Source: Anaerolineaceae bacterium
GTDB lineage: Bacteria > Chloroflexota > Anaerolineae > Anaerolineales > Anaerolineaceae
Length of the DNA stretch: 13,347 nt
NCBI GenBank assembly: GCA_003448875.1
Contig: DLXG01000288.1
Coordinates: 1 to 13,347 of the forward strand
Direction: 5' to 3'
This document shows positions 7,873-13,347 of the stretch, one piece after another. The number at the start of each line of letters is the position of its first letter. The stretch's first letter is position 1. Below the pieces are notes generated by a model. It was not told the origin of the DNA. It made no database searches and was given only the letters and a program-made list of their open reading frames with translations. Made by a program: the position numbers and the translations under genes.

Positions 7873-8070
7873 TTATCTCCCATCCGCATCGCGGACAATT
7901 GCCCGTGCCAGTTGCAAAAATTCCTCCCACTCTTCGGTGAAAAAGTGAAGAGTCACATTATTCAACTCGAGATGGTAGGTGGTTTCCCCATCCGGTTCTT
8001 CGGCCTGCCAAGCCATGTAGTTGTCGGTTTCGGCAATCGTTTCTGTTTTTGGATCCATGGCATTGCTCAT
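7873..8070 (-). CDS. Small acidic protein of unknown function (65 residues)
   Basis: I do not recognise a named family. The 65 residues are acidic, with no signal peptide, membrane segment or cysteine. The central part, YHLELNNVTLHFFTEEWEEFLQLAR, looks like a beta hairpin followed by an amphipathic helix. A strong ribosome site, AAGGAG, lies 7 bases before ATG 8070, which supports real translation; a second in-frame Met (residue 5) is a less likely start. It lies 42 bases downstream of the AI-2E-family gene on the same strand, so it is probably the tail of that transcript. Its stop codon abuts the stop codon of the formate dehydrogenase gene on the other strand with no spacer, so the two transcripts must overlap at their 3' ends. 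Confidence 0.72.
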   Translation of the reverse strand: MSNAMDPKTETIAETDNYMAWQAEEPDGETTYHLELNNVTLHFFTEEWEEFLQLARAIVRDADGR

Positions 8071-8112
8071 TTCGTTTCTCCTTGAGGGTTGCTTGTTTTT
8101 AGAAAAAGGGTT

Positions 8113-9441
8113 TTATTTACGGGTGTTCGTTTTCTTTTGCGGCGGTACGTTTTTTTGCAGCGCACGACCCGCCCAATTACGAAACTCCTCCAGCCAGTTG
8201 ACCAACGGGATTCCATTCGGAAATTGTTTTTGAAAGCGCTTGTTAATGCGGGCGAATAATTTACCAAACCACTGGCTGATCCATTTTGCCATCGCATTCG
8301 GCTCCCGGTCAGCAATTTTCTCCATTCCCTCCCACGGGTCTAAATCGAACATCTTGCGGAAGATATAATTCCCAATCAACTTGATCGTTGCAGTTACCGG
8401 AGCCGCCAGCAAGACCCCAATCAAACCGAATAGATTGGCAAAAATCAAAGCCGCAACCATGATGGCAGCCGGGTGGATATTTAACGCACTACCCATTAAT
8501 CTTGGAACTAAAAAATTATCCAGAATAAAATCAACCACAATGGCCGAGCCTAAAACAATGATCACATACAGCCATGGTTCAACCCCGAAAATCGTACTGC
8601 CCTGCAAGTAGGAAACCAACCCGTAAGTAATCCAAGTTACCCATGGCCCAATATAGGGAACAAAACGCGCCAGCCCGGCCAGCAGAGCCAGACCCACGTA
8701 AAAACTGACTCCCAATGCTCCTAATAAGGGTATGTAAACCAGCACCGTGATGACGAAAATAATCATCTGACCGCGTAAGAAGGCATTCCAGATGCGGTTC
8801 AATTCCTTACCAAACCGGGCAATATCCTCACTGTAACCCGGTATTTGTAAATTAATCAACCGCTCACGCACTCCGCCGGAGTCGTTGAGAATGAAGTACG
8901 CCACTAACACCGAAAAAAACAGCCAGCCGACCGTCGTTGCGGCGCTGGCCGCCAGTTTTCCGATGATAGTCGTCAGGTTCGACAAGATGGGCTGCACCAT
9001 CCCCAGCAGTTGACTGGCCAGGCTGGGAAGATCATACTGGGCCAGATCAATCTCAAATAGCCCGATTTCAATGGGATGTGCGGTTAAGTCAGCAATGATC
9101 TTGGGTAAATCACGGATGCGTGTGTCCAGAAAACGCACCAGGTTTTGCACCTGCTCAAAAAGGGCCAGCCCGCTGACGGTCAGCAAAGACACCAGTCCCG
9201 CCATTAGGAGCAAAAACACAATCAAAGCAGCCAGCCGCCACGAAAGCCTCAACTTCCGGTGAATGAAATCCGTAATTGGATAGAGAAGGTAAGCCAGAAT
9301 AAAAGCAACCAGCAGCAACCCCACAATCTGGCGAAAACGAATCAGCAAACCTGCCAGAATGGCAACTGTCGTTAGGGCTACGACCAGCTTGGTCGTACCG
9401 CTCCAGCGCGGGGAAGTGGATGGTTGCACCGAATCACTCAT
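8113..9441 (-). CDS. AI-2E/PerM-family membrane protein
   Basis: A 442-residue polytopic inner-membrane protein of the AI-2 exporter (TqsA/PerM) family. Members include putative exporters and ion/proton antiporters, so the substrate cannot be assigned. Hydrophobic segments lie near residues 17-36, 38-56, 68-92, 168-185, 226-256, 258-280, 289-315 and 326-350. The large loop between the third and fourth (about 95-165) is typical, as are FVPYIGPWVTWI (260-271) and NFLVPRLMGSALNIHPAA (309-326). The basic C-terminal tail of about 80 residues, ending in PPQKKTNTRK, is longer than in many relatives. No clear Shine-Dalgarno sequence precedes ATG 9441. TACAAT about 10 bases before it could be a -10 box. 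The gene follows the FHA gene by 89 bases and precedes the 65-residue protein gene. Confidence 0.9.
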   Translation of the reverse strand: MSDSVQPSTSPRWSGTTKLVVALTTVAILAGLLIRFRQIVGLLLVAFILAYLLYPITDFIHRKLRLSWRLAALIVFLLLMAGLVSLLTVSGLALFEQVQNLVRFLDTRIRDLPKIIADLTAHPIEIGLFEIDLAQYDLPSLASQLLGMVQPILSNLTTIIGKLAASAATTVGWLFFSVLVAYFILNDSGGVRERLINLQIPGYSEDIARFGKELNRIWNAFLRGQMIIFVITVLVYIPLLGALGVSFYVGLALLAGLARFVPYIGPWVTWITYGLVSYLQGSTIFGVEPWLYVIIVLGSAIVVDFILDNFLVPRLMGSALNIHPAAIMVAALIFANLFGLIGVLLAAPVTATIKLIGNYIFRKMFDLDPWEGMEKIADREPNAMAKWISQWFGKLFARINKRFQKQFPNGIPLVNWLEEFRNWAGRALQKNVPPQKKTNTRK

Positions 9442-9484
9442 CTCGCATCAATTGTACCAAAACGGGCCGTTAAATTCACAAATC

Positions 9485-9509
9485 GCCCTTCCTCGAAAAC
9501 AGAAAGGGC
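9485..9509 (-). terminator. Weak hairpin between the FHA and AI-2E-family genes
   Basis: On the minus strand GCCCTT and AAGGGC form a 6-base-pair stem with a 13-base loop, followed by the broken T-rich stretch GATTTGTGAATTT. This could attenuate transcription from the FHA gene into the next gene. It lacks a continuous U tract, so full termination is doubtful. Confidence 0.3.
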
Positions 9510-9530
9510 TTGAACCCCGATCACCGATTT

Positions 9531-10163
9531 TCAGGGAGGACATGCCCCAGGAATGAACAGATTCGTGATAGTGTTAAAAGGCGATACACAATACAATCTC
9601 AGGTAGTCGAAGATAAAAGCTGCTACACAGCCGCAGGCAAGTAAAATAACTAGAACGATTAAGACAATCACCAACGGGGACAGCTTCTTTTTGACTGGCT
9701 TAGCACTTTTGCCTGCCGCTGCCGATTCGGGCACCTGTCCGGTAAAACTGGCTGGCATGGGTGGCGGTGATGTAATTACCGGTTCATAAGCCGGTGTTGG
9801 AGCGGCTTCTTCCTCCATCAAAGAACTGCGTACGGCTGCTATGGTTGCATCCGGATCAAGTTCAACCACCTCAAAAAGAAGATGCGTATTTTCCCCAAGC
9901 GTAATTAATTCGCCCCCCCGCAAGGCATAAGCCGCTTCCAGTCTTGCCCCGTTTACCGCTGTCCCATTGGTTGACCCCAGGTCTTCAATAAAGTATTGCC
10001 CGCCCTGCCGGTAAATGCGCGCATGCCGGCGCGAAACTTCCGGATCGTTAACCACCAGCATGTTGCTGGCATCCCTCCCGATTGAAATTAGATCTCCCTC
10101 CAGCGGGTAGGTCAGGCCAGCATTGGGACCAGACTTGAGCACCAGTTGATATCGGGCAGCCAT
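9531..10163 (-). CDS. FHA-domain protein with C-terminal membrane anchor
   Basis: A 210-residue protein with a cytoplasmic forkhead-associated domain, a fold that binds phosphothreonine peptides. Core motifs are complete: ISIGRD with G29 and R30, SRRHARI with S44, R45 and H47, and DLGSTNGTAVNG (61-72) with N66. Residues about 103-160 are a low-complexity linker rich in Ala, Pro and Glu, ending in KPVKKK. One hydrophobic helix (about 161-186) follows, then an outside tail of about 20 residues with Cys192 and Cys208 that might form a disulfide. Ribosome site AAGGAGAG precedes ATG 10163. The gene has its own promoter next to the 6S RNA terminator. It is presumably a phosphosignal reader for a Ser/Thr kinase; no kinase is in the window. 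Confidence 0.88.
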   Translation of the reverse strand: MAARYQLVLKSGPNAGLTYPLEGDLISIGRDASNMLVVNDPEVSRRHARIYRQGGQYFIEDLGSTNGTAVNGARLEAAYALRGGELITLGENTHLLFEVVELDPDATIAAVRSSLMEEEAAPTPAYEPVITSPPPMPASFTGQVPESAAAGKSAKPVKKKLSPLVIVLIVLVILLACGCVAAFIFDYLRLYCVSPFNTITNLFIPGACPP

Positions 10164-10195
10164 CTTATTCTCTCCTTGGCGTTTGAACTAATCAT

Positions 10196-10224
10196 AGTGT
10201 AGCCCGATTGACAAGGGATGTCAA
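10196..10224 (-). promoter_or_regulatory. Sigma-70-type promoter of the FHA gene
   Basis: On the minus strand TTGACA (10224-10219) is a perfect -35 box. It is followed by a 17-base spacer and TACACT (10201-10196) as the -10 box. Transcription would start near 10189, about 25 bases before the FHA start codon. The -35 box sits directly against the T tract of the preceding terminator. Confidence 0.7.
10208..10224. repeat. Perfect inverted repeat overlapping the FHA promoter -35 box
   Basis: TTGACA-AGGGA-TGTCAA is a perfect 6-base inverted repeat with a 5-base spacer. One arm is the -35 hexamer of the FHA promoter read on the minus strand; the other lies in the promoter spacer. The arrangement would suit a dimeric repressor, though a chance palindrome is possible. 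Confidence 0.4.
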
Positions 10225-10225
10225 C

Positions 10226-10257
10226 AAAAAATCTCCTTGCCGATTGACGGGAGGAGA
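10226..10257 (-). terminator. Intrinsic terminator downstream of the 6S RNA
   Basis: On the minus strand TCTCCT (10257-10252) pairs with AGGAGA (10237-10232). An inner CCG/CGG stem closes a 5-base loop, with a small internal asymmetry, and six T residues (10231-10226) follow directly. It ends transcription coming from the 6S RNA and from the DUF123 operon. Confidence 0.8.
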
Positions 10258-10261
10258 CTTA

Positions 10262-10442
10262 AATAAACCCCCCCGCCGTGCCGTGTGCTGCGTAGTTTTG
10301 AACCTGCATTCGCAGGTTTGGGATCCTCCACCGAGATCCGCCTTGACCGAAGTCTATCGCGTCACTCCAGTGATATTGGAACCCTCTTAATTGGTGTTGG
10401 CTCAAAACCGGTCGTGCTGCATCACGAACACAGCAGGGTTAT
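10262..10442 (-). ncRNA. ssrS: 6S RNA (RNA polymerase regulator)
   Basis: 6S RNA mimics an open promoter and binds sigma-70 RNA polymerase. This stretch of about 180 bases lies between the DUF123 gene and an intrinsic terminator. Read on the minus strand it can fold as a rod. The 5' AACCC and 3' GGGTT ends pair, and GCTGTGT pairs with ACACGGC. GGTTTTGAGCC (10409-10399) pairs with GGTTCAAAAC (10304-10295) to close a central bubble. GGGTTCC (10384-10378) pairs with GGATCCC (10326-10320), with one mismatch, to open the apical arm. The 3' side of the bubble holds a perfect 7-base-pair hairpin with a GAAT loop (10301-10318), like the hairpin in the same place in E. coli 6S. Exact ends are estimated from pairing and from the upstream -10 box. 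The identification rests on structure and remembered consensus, not on a covariance search. Confidence 0.72.
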
Positions 10443-10446
10443 CTTT

Positions 10447-10452
10447 CTTATA
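10447..10452 (-). promoter_or_regulatory. Putative -10 box for the 6S RNA
   Basis: TATAAG on the minus strand would place transcription start near 10440, where the predicted 6S RNA begins with AACCC. No good -35 box is seen at 16-18 bases; that region lies inside the 3' end of the DUF123 gene. Confidence 0.4.
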
Positions 10453-10461
10453 CCACAATTT

Positions 10462-10920
10462 TTATTGCATGGGTAGGCGTTGGCAATTCCACGCAAGGGT
10501 GAATTTCCTTAAAATTTCTGAAAATTTATCTTCAGGAAAACCAATCAGATGGGCTAAACAACCATTCTTGCAATCGCTGGCGCCAAAACGCTGGGCAGCC
10601 ACAAAAGCAGCAGGTTGAATCAGGAAAAACTGGCTCCAACGGCATTCCAAACGCTCATCAGTGGGCAAATAAATCACCTCCAACAGTTCGCTATATGAGT
10701 GAAGGTAATCCACATGCCATTTTACGGGAGATTGGTCCTTAAGATAATGACCTAATCGCCCCCGCAATCCTCCGCTACCTAACGCAGACCCGCAATAGAC
10801 ATAAATACCCGCAGGAAAATCAAATAAACCCAATTTACCGATTTGTAATTTCCTCTCTTGTACCAGCCGCAGCATCAGAACATAACTGCCGGGGCTGGAA
10901 GGAAGTTGCACATTTCTCAT
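10462..10920 (-). CDS. DUF123 (GIY-YIG-like) family protein
   Basis: A 152-residue protein of the DUF123 family (PF01986), a GIY-YIG-like fold that in some organisms is fused to endonuclease III. Whether it cuts DNA is not established. Visible family features are GIYVYCGSALGSGGLRGRLGHYL (38-60), with the GIY/YxG triads and R53/R55; KWHVDYL (67-73); the Glu-Cys pair at 92-93; and GASDCKNGCLAHL (113-125), matching the family's SDC-x-C-x-HL element with one extra residue. The frame stays open 28 codons upstream into the methyltransferase gene, but ATG 10920 overlaps that gene's TGA as ATGA, a typical coupled start. It is the last protein gene of the four-gene operon, and its link to pterin-like chemistry is unclear. 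Confidence 0.85.
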   Translation of the reverse strand: MRNVQLPSSPGSYVLMLRLVQERKLQIGKLGLFDFPAGIYVYCGSALGSGGLRGRLGHYLKDQSPVKWHVDYLHSYSELLEVIYLPTDERLECRWSQFFLIQPAAFVAAQRFGASDCKNGCLAHLIGFPEDKFSEILRKFTLAWNCQRLPMQ

Positions 10921-11834
10921 ATTTTTCTTACAAGGTAATCCAATTGGTGCGCCAGATAGACCAGTTCCCCCTTTGCAATTTGAGAGCGGCGTACCTTGAT
11001 CCACTCTTCAAAGGCCGTGGGGTTGATTTGCGGATATTTTGGGATGGTTTCTTCAAAAAAATGCAGGATAAAATGCAAAAAATAGGCTTCATCTGCCGGA
11101 TATTGTCCCCCGCGTGGAAAAACCAGCCAATCGGATGAACCCGCTTCGATTATCTCAAAACCGCTTTTAATCAAGGCGTGGAAAAGATGACGCCCCGTCC
11201 GGCTATCACCGCAAAGTTGCCCATTGATTCGGCGCTCATCCATACTTTGATGGTAAACCGCAATAATCTGTTCATCCAGTTCGGCATCTACAACCGGCTC
11301 AAAAGCCGTCACGCCATCGAAATTGATGGAAAAATATCCCAGTCCATCTTGATTCAAGCAATTCCGGATCATCGGTAAGACACGCGGCAGGTCCACCAGA
11401 TCTAACACAGCATTGGCAACAATCAGATCAAAATGGTTATGCCACTGTTCTTGCTGCAGATACTCAAATAAATCAGCCATCAAAAACTGGCAAACGACCT
11501 CGCCTTCTTCACCCTTTACAGCGATCTGACCGCCTTCGCCGGTTCGGACATCCCATCCATGCGCTGCTGCCCAACCCGGAACCTGGTTTTGGGCCGTTTC
11601 GATGTTTTCCCTTTCTGCATCAATGCCAATATAAATTGCGCTGGTGAATAATCCCCATTCCAATGCCCGCTGAAACATCGTACCAATGCCCATTCCCAAT
11701 TCAAGCACTTTGATCGGCTGCGTCCAAACCTTGCGGTTTATTTCCTCCTTCAAAACCTCCCAGACTCGCCGGTTAAGGGCGCGGTCATCCACCGTTTTTT
11801 TGGCAGATAGATATCGAGGGAAGGACCATTCCAT
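10917..11834 (-). CDS. Class I SAM-dependent methyltransferase
   Basis: A 305-residue soluble Rossmann-fold methyltransferase. Motif I is VLELGMGIGTM (43-53), and YIGIDAE (68-74) follows with the acidic residue Asp72 that usually binds the ribose of SAM. MADLFEYL (119-126) and FDLIVANAVLDLVDL (135-149) are the later cofactor and active-site motifs. The C-terminal 130 residues are helical and probably form the substrate cap. Ribosome site GGGAG lies about 7 bases before ATG 11834, 14 bases after the glycosyltransferase stop. The 3' end overlaps the DUF123 start by ATGA. The substrate is not evident from sequence; operon position suggests the product of the PTPS-like and glycosyltransferase steps. 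Confidence 0.86.
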   Translation of the reverse strand: MEWSFPRYLSAKKTVDDRALNRRVWEVLKEEINRKVWTQPIKVLELGMGIGTMFQRALEWGLFTSAIYIGIDAERENIETAQNQVPGWAAAHGWDVRTGEGGQIAVKGEEGEVVCQFLMADLFEYLQQEQWHNHFDLIVANAVLDLVDLPRVLPMIRNCLNQDGLGYFSINFDGVTAFEPVVDAELDEQIIAVYHQSMDERRINGQLCGDSRTGRHLFHALIKSGFEIIEAGSSDWLVFPRGGQYPADEAYFLHFILHFFEETIPKYPQINPTAFEEWIKVRRSQIAKGELVYLAHQLDYLVRKI

Positions 11835-11848
11835 TTCTAACTCCCTGT

Positions 11849-12925
11849 TTATTGTAAGAATTGTGTAACCAGAAACTTGCGAACAGAGGCCATGCTTGAC
11901 TGCCAGGTGGGAAATTGCTCATAGCGGACACGCGCGGCTTTTTTTATCCTGTTCATCAAGTCAGGGTCAGACAGTATTTTACGCAATGTATCTCTCAAGT
12001 CTGCTGATGAATTCGGGGGGACAAGGAAGCCGTTAATTCCCGATTGGATAATTTCATGAGCCGCCCCGCTTTGACCGCCAATCGGAATAACTCCAAAACG
12101 CATCGCTTCCAGATAGACAATCCCAAAACCTTCGTATTGGGAGGGTACAACCAGTACATCAGCAGTCTGCCAGCGTTTGACCAGTTCCTCATCAGAAACC
12201 GCCCCTGTGATTTCCACCCGTTGAGATAGTCCTCCGCTTTCGATCATCCGCCGGATTTTTTGTTCATAAGAGGGCAGCAGGTTGGTTCTGCCCACCACAT
12301 AAAGCCGCCAATCTAAATCAAGTAAGCCTTGCAAAGCCTCTATTAGAATATGTAATCCTTTTCGGGGTATCCAGTTTCCAACGAAGATCAGACGAACCTG
12401 CGGCTTCTGGCTATACGCAACAATCTTCTCGTTTGGGGAGACCTCTAGCCCATCTCCACCGGGAGTGGCAACCAGGGCCGCTTTCTGGCTCTTGACAACC
12501 TCCCTTACAGTTTGCAACGTGGTCTGGCTGTTACAAATAAAACCATCCACTGAATTCAGGTAGACCCGTTCTATTTGACGGTAGAACCACCTTAATATCC
12601 GCGGGTGTTCTTCCATACAGCGCAGATGATGAACAATGCTCACCAACGGAAAAGCCACAACCTTTCGTAACTGACGATTGAGCAAAAACAAAGAGGGATG
12701 ATTGAGCTCATCTTGCAGTAAAACATCCGCTCGCAAACGGCGTAAGCGGTTTTTCAGCGCGAGTGAGATATTATCCGTACCGTGCCGCAAATAATTGCGC
12801 CATGGCAAAGAAATGACCTCTACCTCATCTCCCTGATTCCGCAGGTACTCCACCAGTTTCCGGTCATATAAATACCCGCCCGACAGGGTATTCAAATCGC
12901 CGTAAATAACCAGCCCGACCTTCAC
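11849..12925 (-). CDS. Family-4 (GT-B) glycosyltransferase
   Basis: A 358-residue retaining glycosyltransferase that moves a sugar from a nucleotide donor to an unknown acceptor. The N-terminal acceptor domain begins MKVGLVIYGDLNTLSGGYLYD, with the glycine-rich SGG loop. The C-terminal donor domain has FVGNWIPRKGLHILIEAL (181-198) and the E-x7-E motif from E265 to E273 in EGFGIVYLEAM. The start codon is GTG: the upstream TAG stop is directly adjacent (12928-12926), so no longer form exists, and GAGGTG lies 9 bases upstream inside the PTPS-like gene. No membrane segment is seen. Actinobacterial glycosyltransferases next to PTPS-like genes, as I recall them, share the SGGN-x-YDR start, which SGGYLYDR resembles. 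Cell-wall or exopolysaccharide sugars are the alternative acceptor. Confidence 0.9.
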   Translation of the reverse strand: MKVGLVIYGDLNTLSGGYLYDRKLVEYLRNQGDEVEVISLPWRNYLRHGTDNISLALKNRLRRLRADVLLQDELNHPSLFLLNRQLRKVVAFPLVSIVHHLRCMEEHPRILRWFYRQIERVYLNSVDGFICNSQTTLQTVREVVKSQKAALVATPGGDGLEVSPNEKIVAYSQKPQVRLIFVGNWIPRKGLHILIEALQGLLDLDWRLYVVGRTNLLPSYEQKIRRMIESGGLSQRVEITGAVSDEELVKRWQTADVLVVPSQYEGFGIVYLEAMRFGVIPIGGQSGAAHEIIQSGINGFLVPPNSSADLRDTLRKILSDPDLMNRIKKAARVRYEQFPTWQSSMASVRKFLVTQFLQ

Positions 12926-13303
12926 CTAAACCGTCACCTCATACCCGGCCCAGGCAAACGAGTTTTCCCACAGTTTTACCGAAATCCGCTCAACCGATCC
13001 TTTGAGAAATTGCTGCGCCAGCGATTCACATAAAACCCGTGCAAAATGCTCCAGGGATGGATTAACGCCCGAAAATTCAGGCAAATCATTCAAAGTGTGA
13101 TCGCGATAGGTAGCAATCAGGCGGTCGAGGGCCTGTTCGATCGCCACAATGTCCACCAGATAGTGATGCTGGTCCAGTTGTCTGCCGCTTAACTCCAATT
13201 CCAGGCGATAGGAATGGGAATGCTTGAAATTTTCAGCGCCCCAATCTCCACCAATCAGATAATGCTGGGCAATAAAATCGCGTAACACACCAACCCGATA
13301 CAT
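12926..13303 (-). CDS. PTPS/QueD-family protein with atypical catalytic site
   Basis: A 125-residue homologue of 6-pyruvoyl-tetrahydropterin synthase and 6-carboxy-tetrahydropterin synthase (COG0720). Zinc ligands fit H14, H28 and H30. The Asp-His pair is D68-H69 in YRDHTLND, NPSLEH (81-86) has the conserved Glu85, and LWENSFAWAGYE has the pterin-anchoring Glu113. QueD has C-x3-HGH; this protein has E24-NFK-HSH, so Glu replaces the nucleophilic Cys and Ser replaces Gly. It is unlikely to be ordinary QueD, and the Glu is one position earlier than in the PTPS-III motif as I recall it. Ribosome site GGAG lies 10 bases before ATG 13303. It is the first visible gene of the operon and abuts the glycosyltransferase with no gap. 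Confidence 0.85.
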   Translation of the reverse strand: MYRVGVLRDFIAQHYLIGGDWGAENFKHSHSYRLELELSGRQLDQHHYLVDIVAIEQALDRLIATYRDHTLNDLPEFSGVNPSLEHFARVLCESLAQQFLKGSVERISVKLWENSFAWAGYEVTV

Positions 13304-13319
13304 TACGTTACAACTCCTT

Positions 13320-13341
13320 TTACAAAAAATTTGTAATTATC
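13320..13341 (-). promoter_or_regulatory. Inverted repeat and possible -10 box upstream of the PTPS-glycosyltransferase operon
   Basis: TTACAAA-AAA-TTTGTAA (13320-13336) is a perfect 7-base inverted repeat just upstream of the ribosome site. GATAAT on the minus strand (13341-13336) could be a -10 box, with its -35 beyond the window. If both are real, the repeat lies at the transcription start, a normal repressor position. Confidence 0.35.
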
Positions 13342-13347
13342 CAATAT

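Noticed and set aside
10208..10618. Short plus-strand reading frames across 10208-10618
   Set aside because: They have no ribosome sites, run antisense over the 6S RNA and the end of the DUF123 gene, and show no protein-like composition.
10921..11004. 28-residue N-terminal extension of the DUF123 protein
   Set aside because: It lies inside the methyltransferase gene, and the ATGA overlap at 10917-10920 gives a better coupled start matching the family N-terminus.
12926..13303. Queuosine biosynthesis enzyme QueD in the strict sense
   Set aside because: The catalytic Cys is absent and no other queuosine gene (queC, queE, queF) is nearby.
1..13347. tRNA, rRNA, CRISPR array, insertion sequence or prophage
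   Set aside because: No cloverleaf with a TTCGA-type arm, no regularly spaced repeat, no transposase or integrase reading frame was seen.

Overview
The window looks like chromosome of a member of Chloroflexota, probably class Anaerolineae. This is judged from family habits and not from a marker gene. The clues are a lipoprotein with an NBR1-type Ig-like domain and Thr-Pro linkers, the single-cysteine FdhD, the FHA protein with a C-terminal membrane anchor, and the overall mix of genes. No transposase, phage gene, CRISPR array, tRNA or rRNA was seen. Genes are densely packed.

Left edge (1-1565, minus strand): the N-terminal 159 residues of a bifunctional phosphoglucose/phosphomannose isomerase run off the window, preceded by a secreted lipoprotein gene.

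Centre left (1672-7872): a complete formate dehydrogenase locus. fdhD (sulfuration of the enzyme) and mobA (GMP transfer to molybdopterin) converge and overlap at their 3' ends. mobA is divergent from a three-gene operon made of a NuoE-NuoF fusion (NAD/FMN end), a 241-residue NuoG-like iron-sulfur protein, and a 720-residue Cys-type catalytic subunit. Together they should pass electrons from formate to NAD+, or work in reverse as a CO2 reductase. The electron-relay protein is a separate polypeptide here and lacks the usual His-Cys [4Fe-4S] motif.

Centre right (7873-10163, minus strand): an FHA-domain membrane protein, an AI-2E/PerM-family membrane protein and a 65-residue acidic protein of unknown function.

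Intergenic 10164-10461: not empty. It appears to encode a 6S RNA (ssrS) on the minus strand, followed by an intrinsic terminator. The FHA gene's promoter abuts that terminator, and its -35 box is one arm of a perfect inverted repeat.

Right (10462-13303, minus strand): a tightly packed four-gene operon in the order PTPS/QueD-like protein, family-4 glycosyltransferase (GTG start), class I methyltransferase and DUF123 GIY-YIG-like protein. Junctions are 0, 14 and -4 bases. The PTPS homologue keeps the zinc histidines and pterin-anchoring residues but has Glu where QueD has its catalytic Cys. A pterin synthase homologue, a sugar transferase and a methyltransferase in one transcript suggest an uncharacterised pathway for a modified (perhaps glycosylated) pterin. 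This is the best candidate for an undescribed system in the window.
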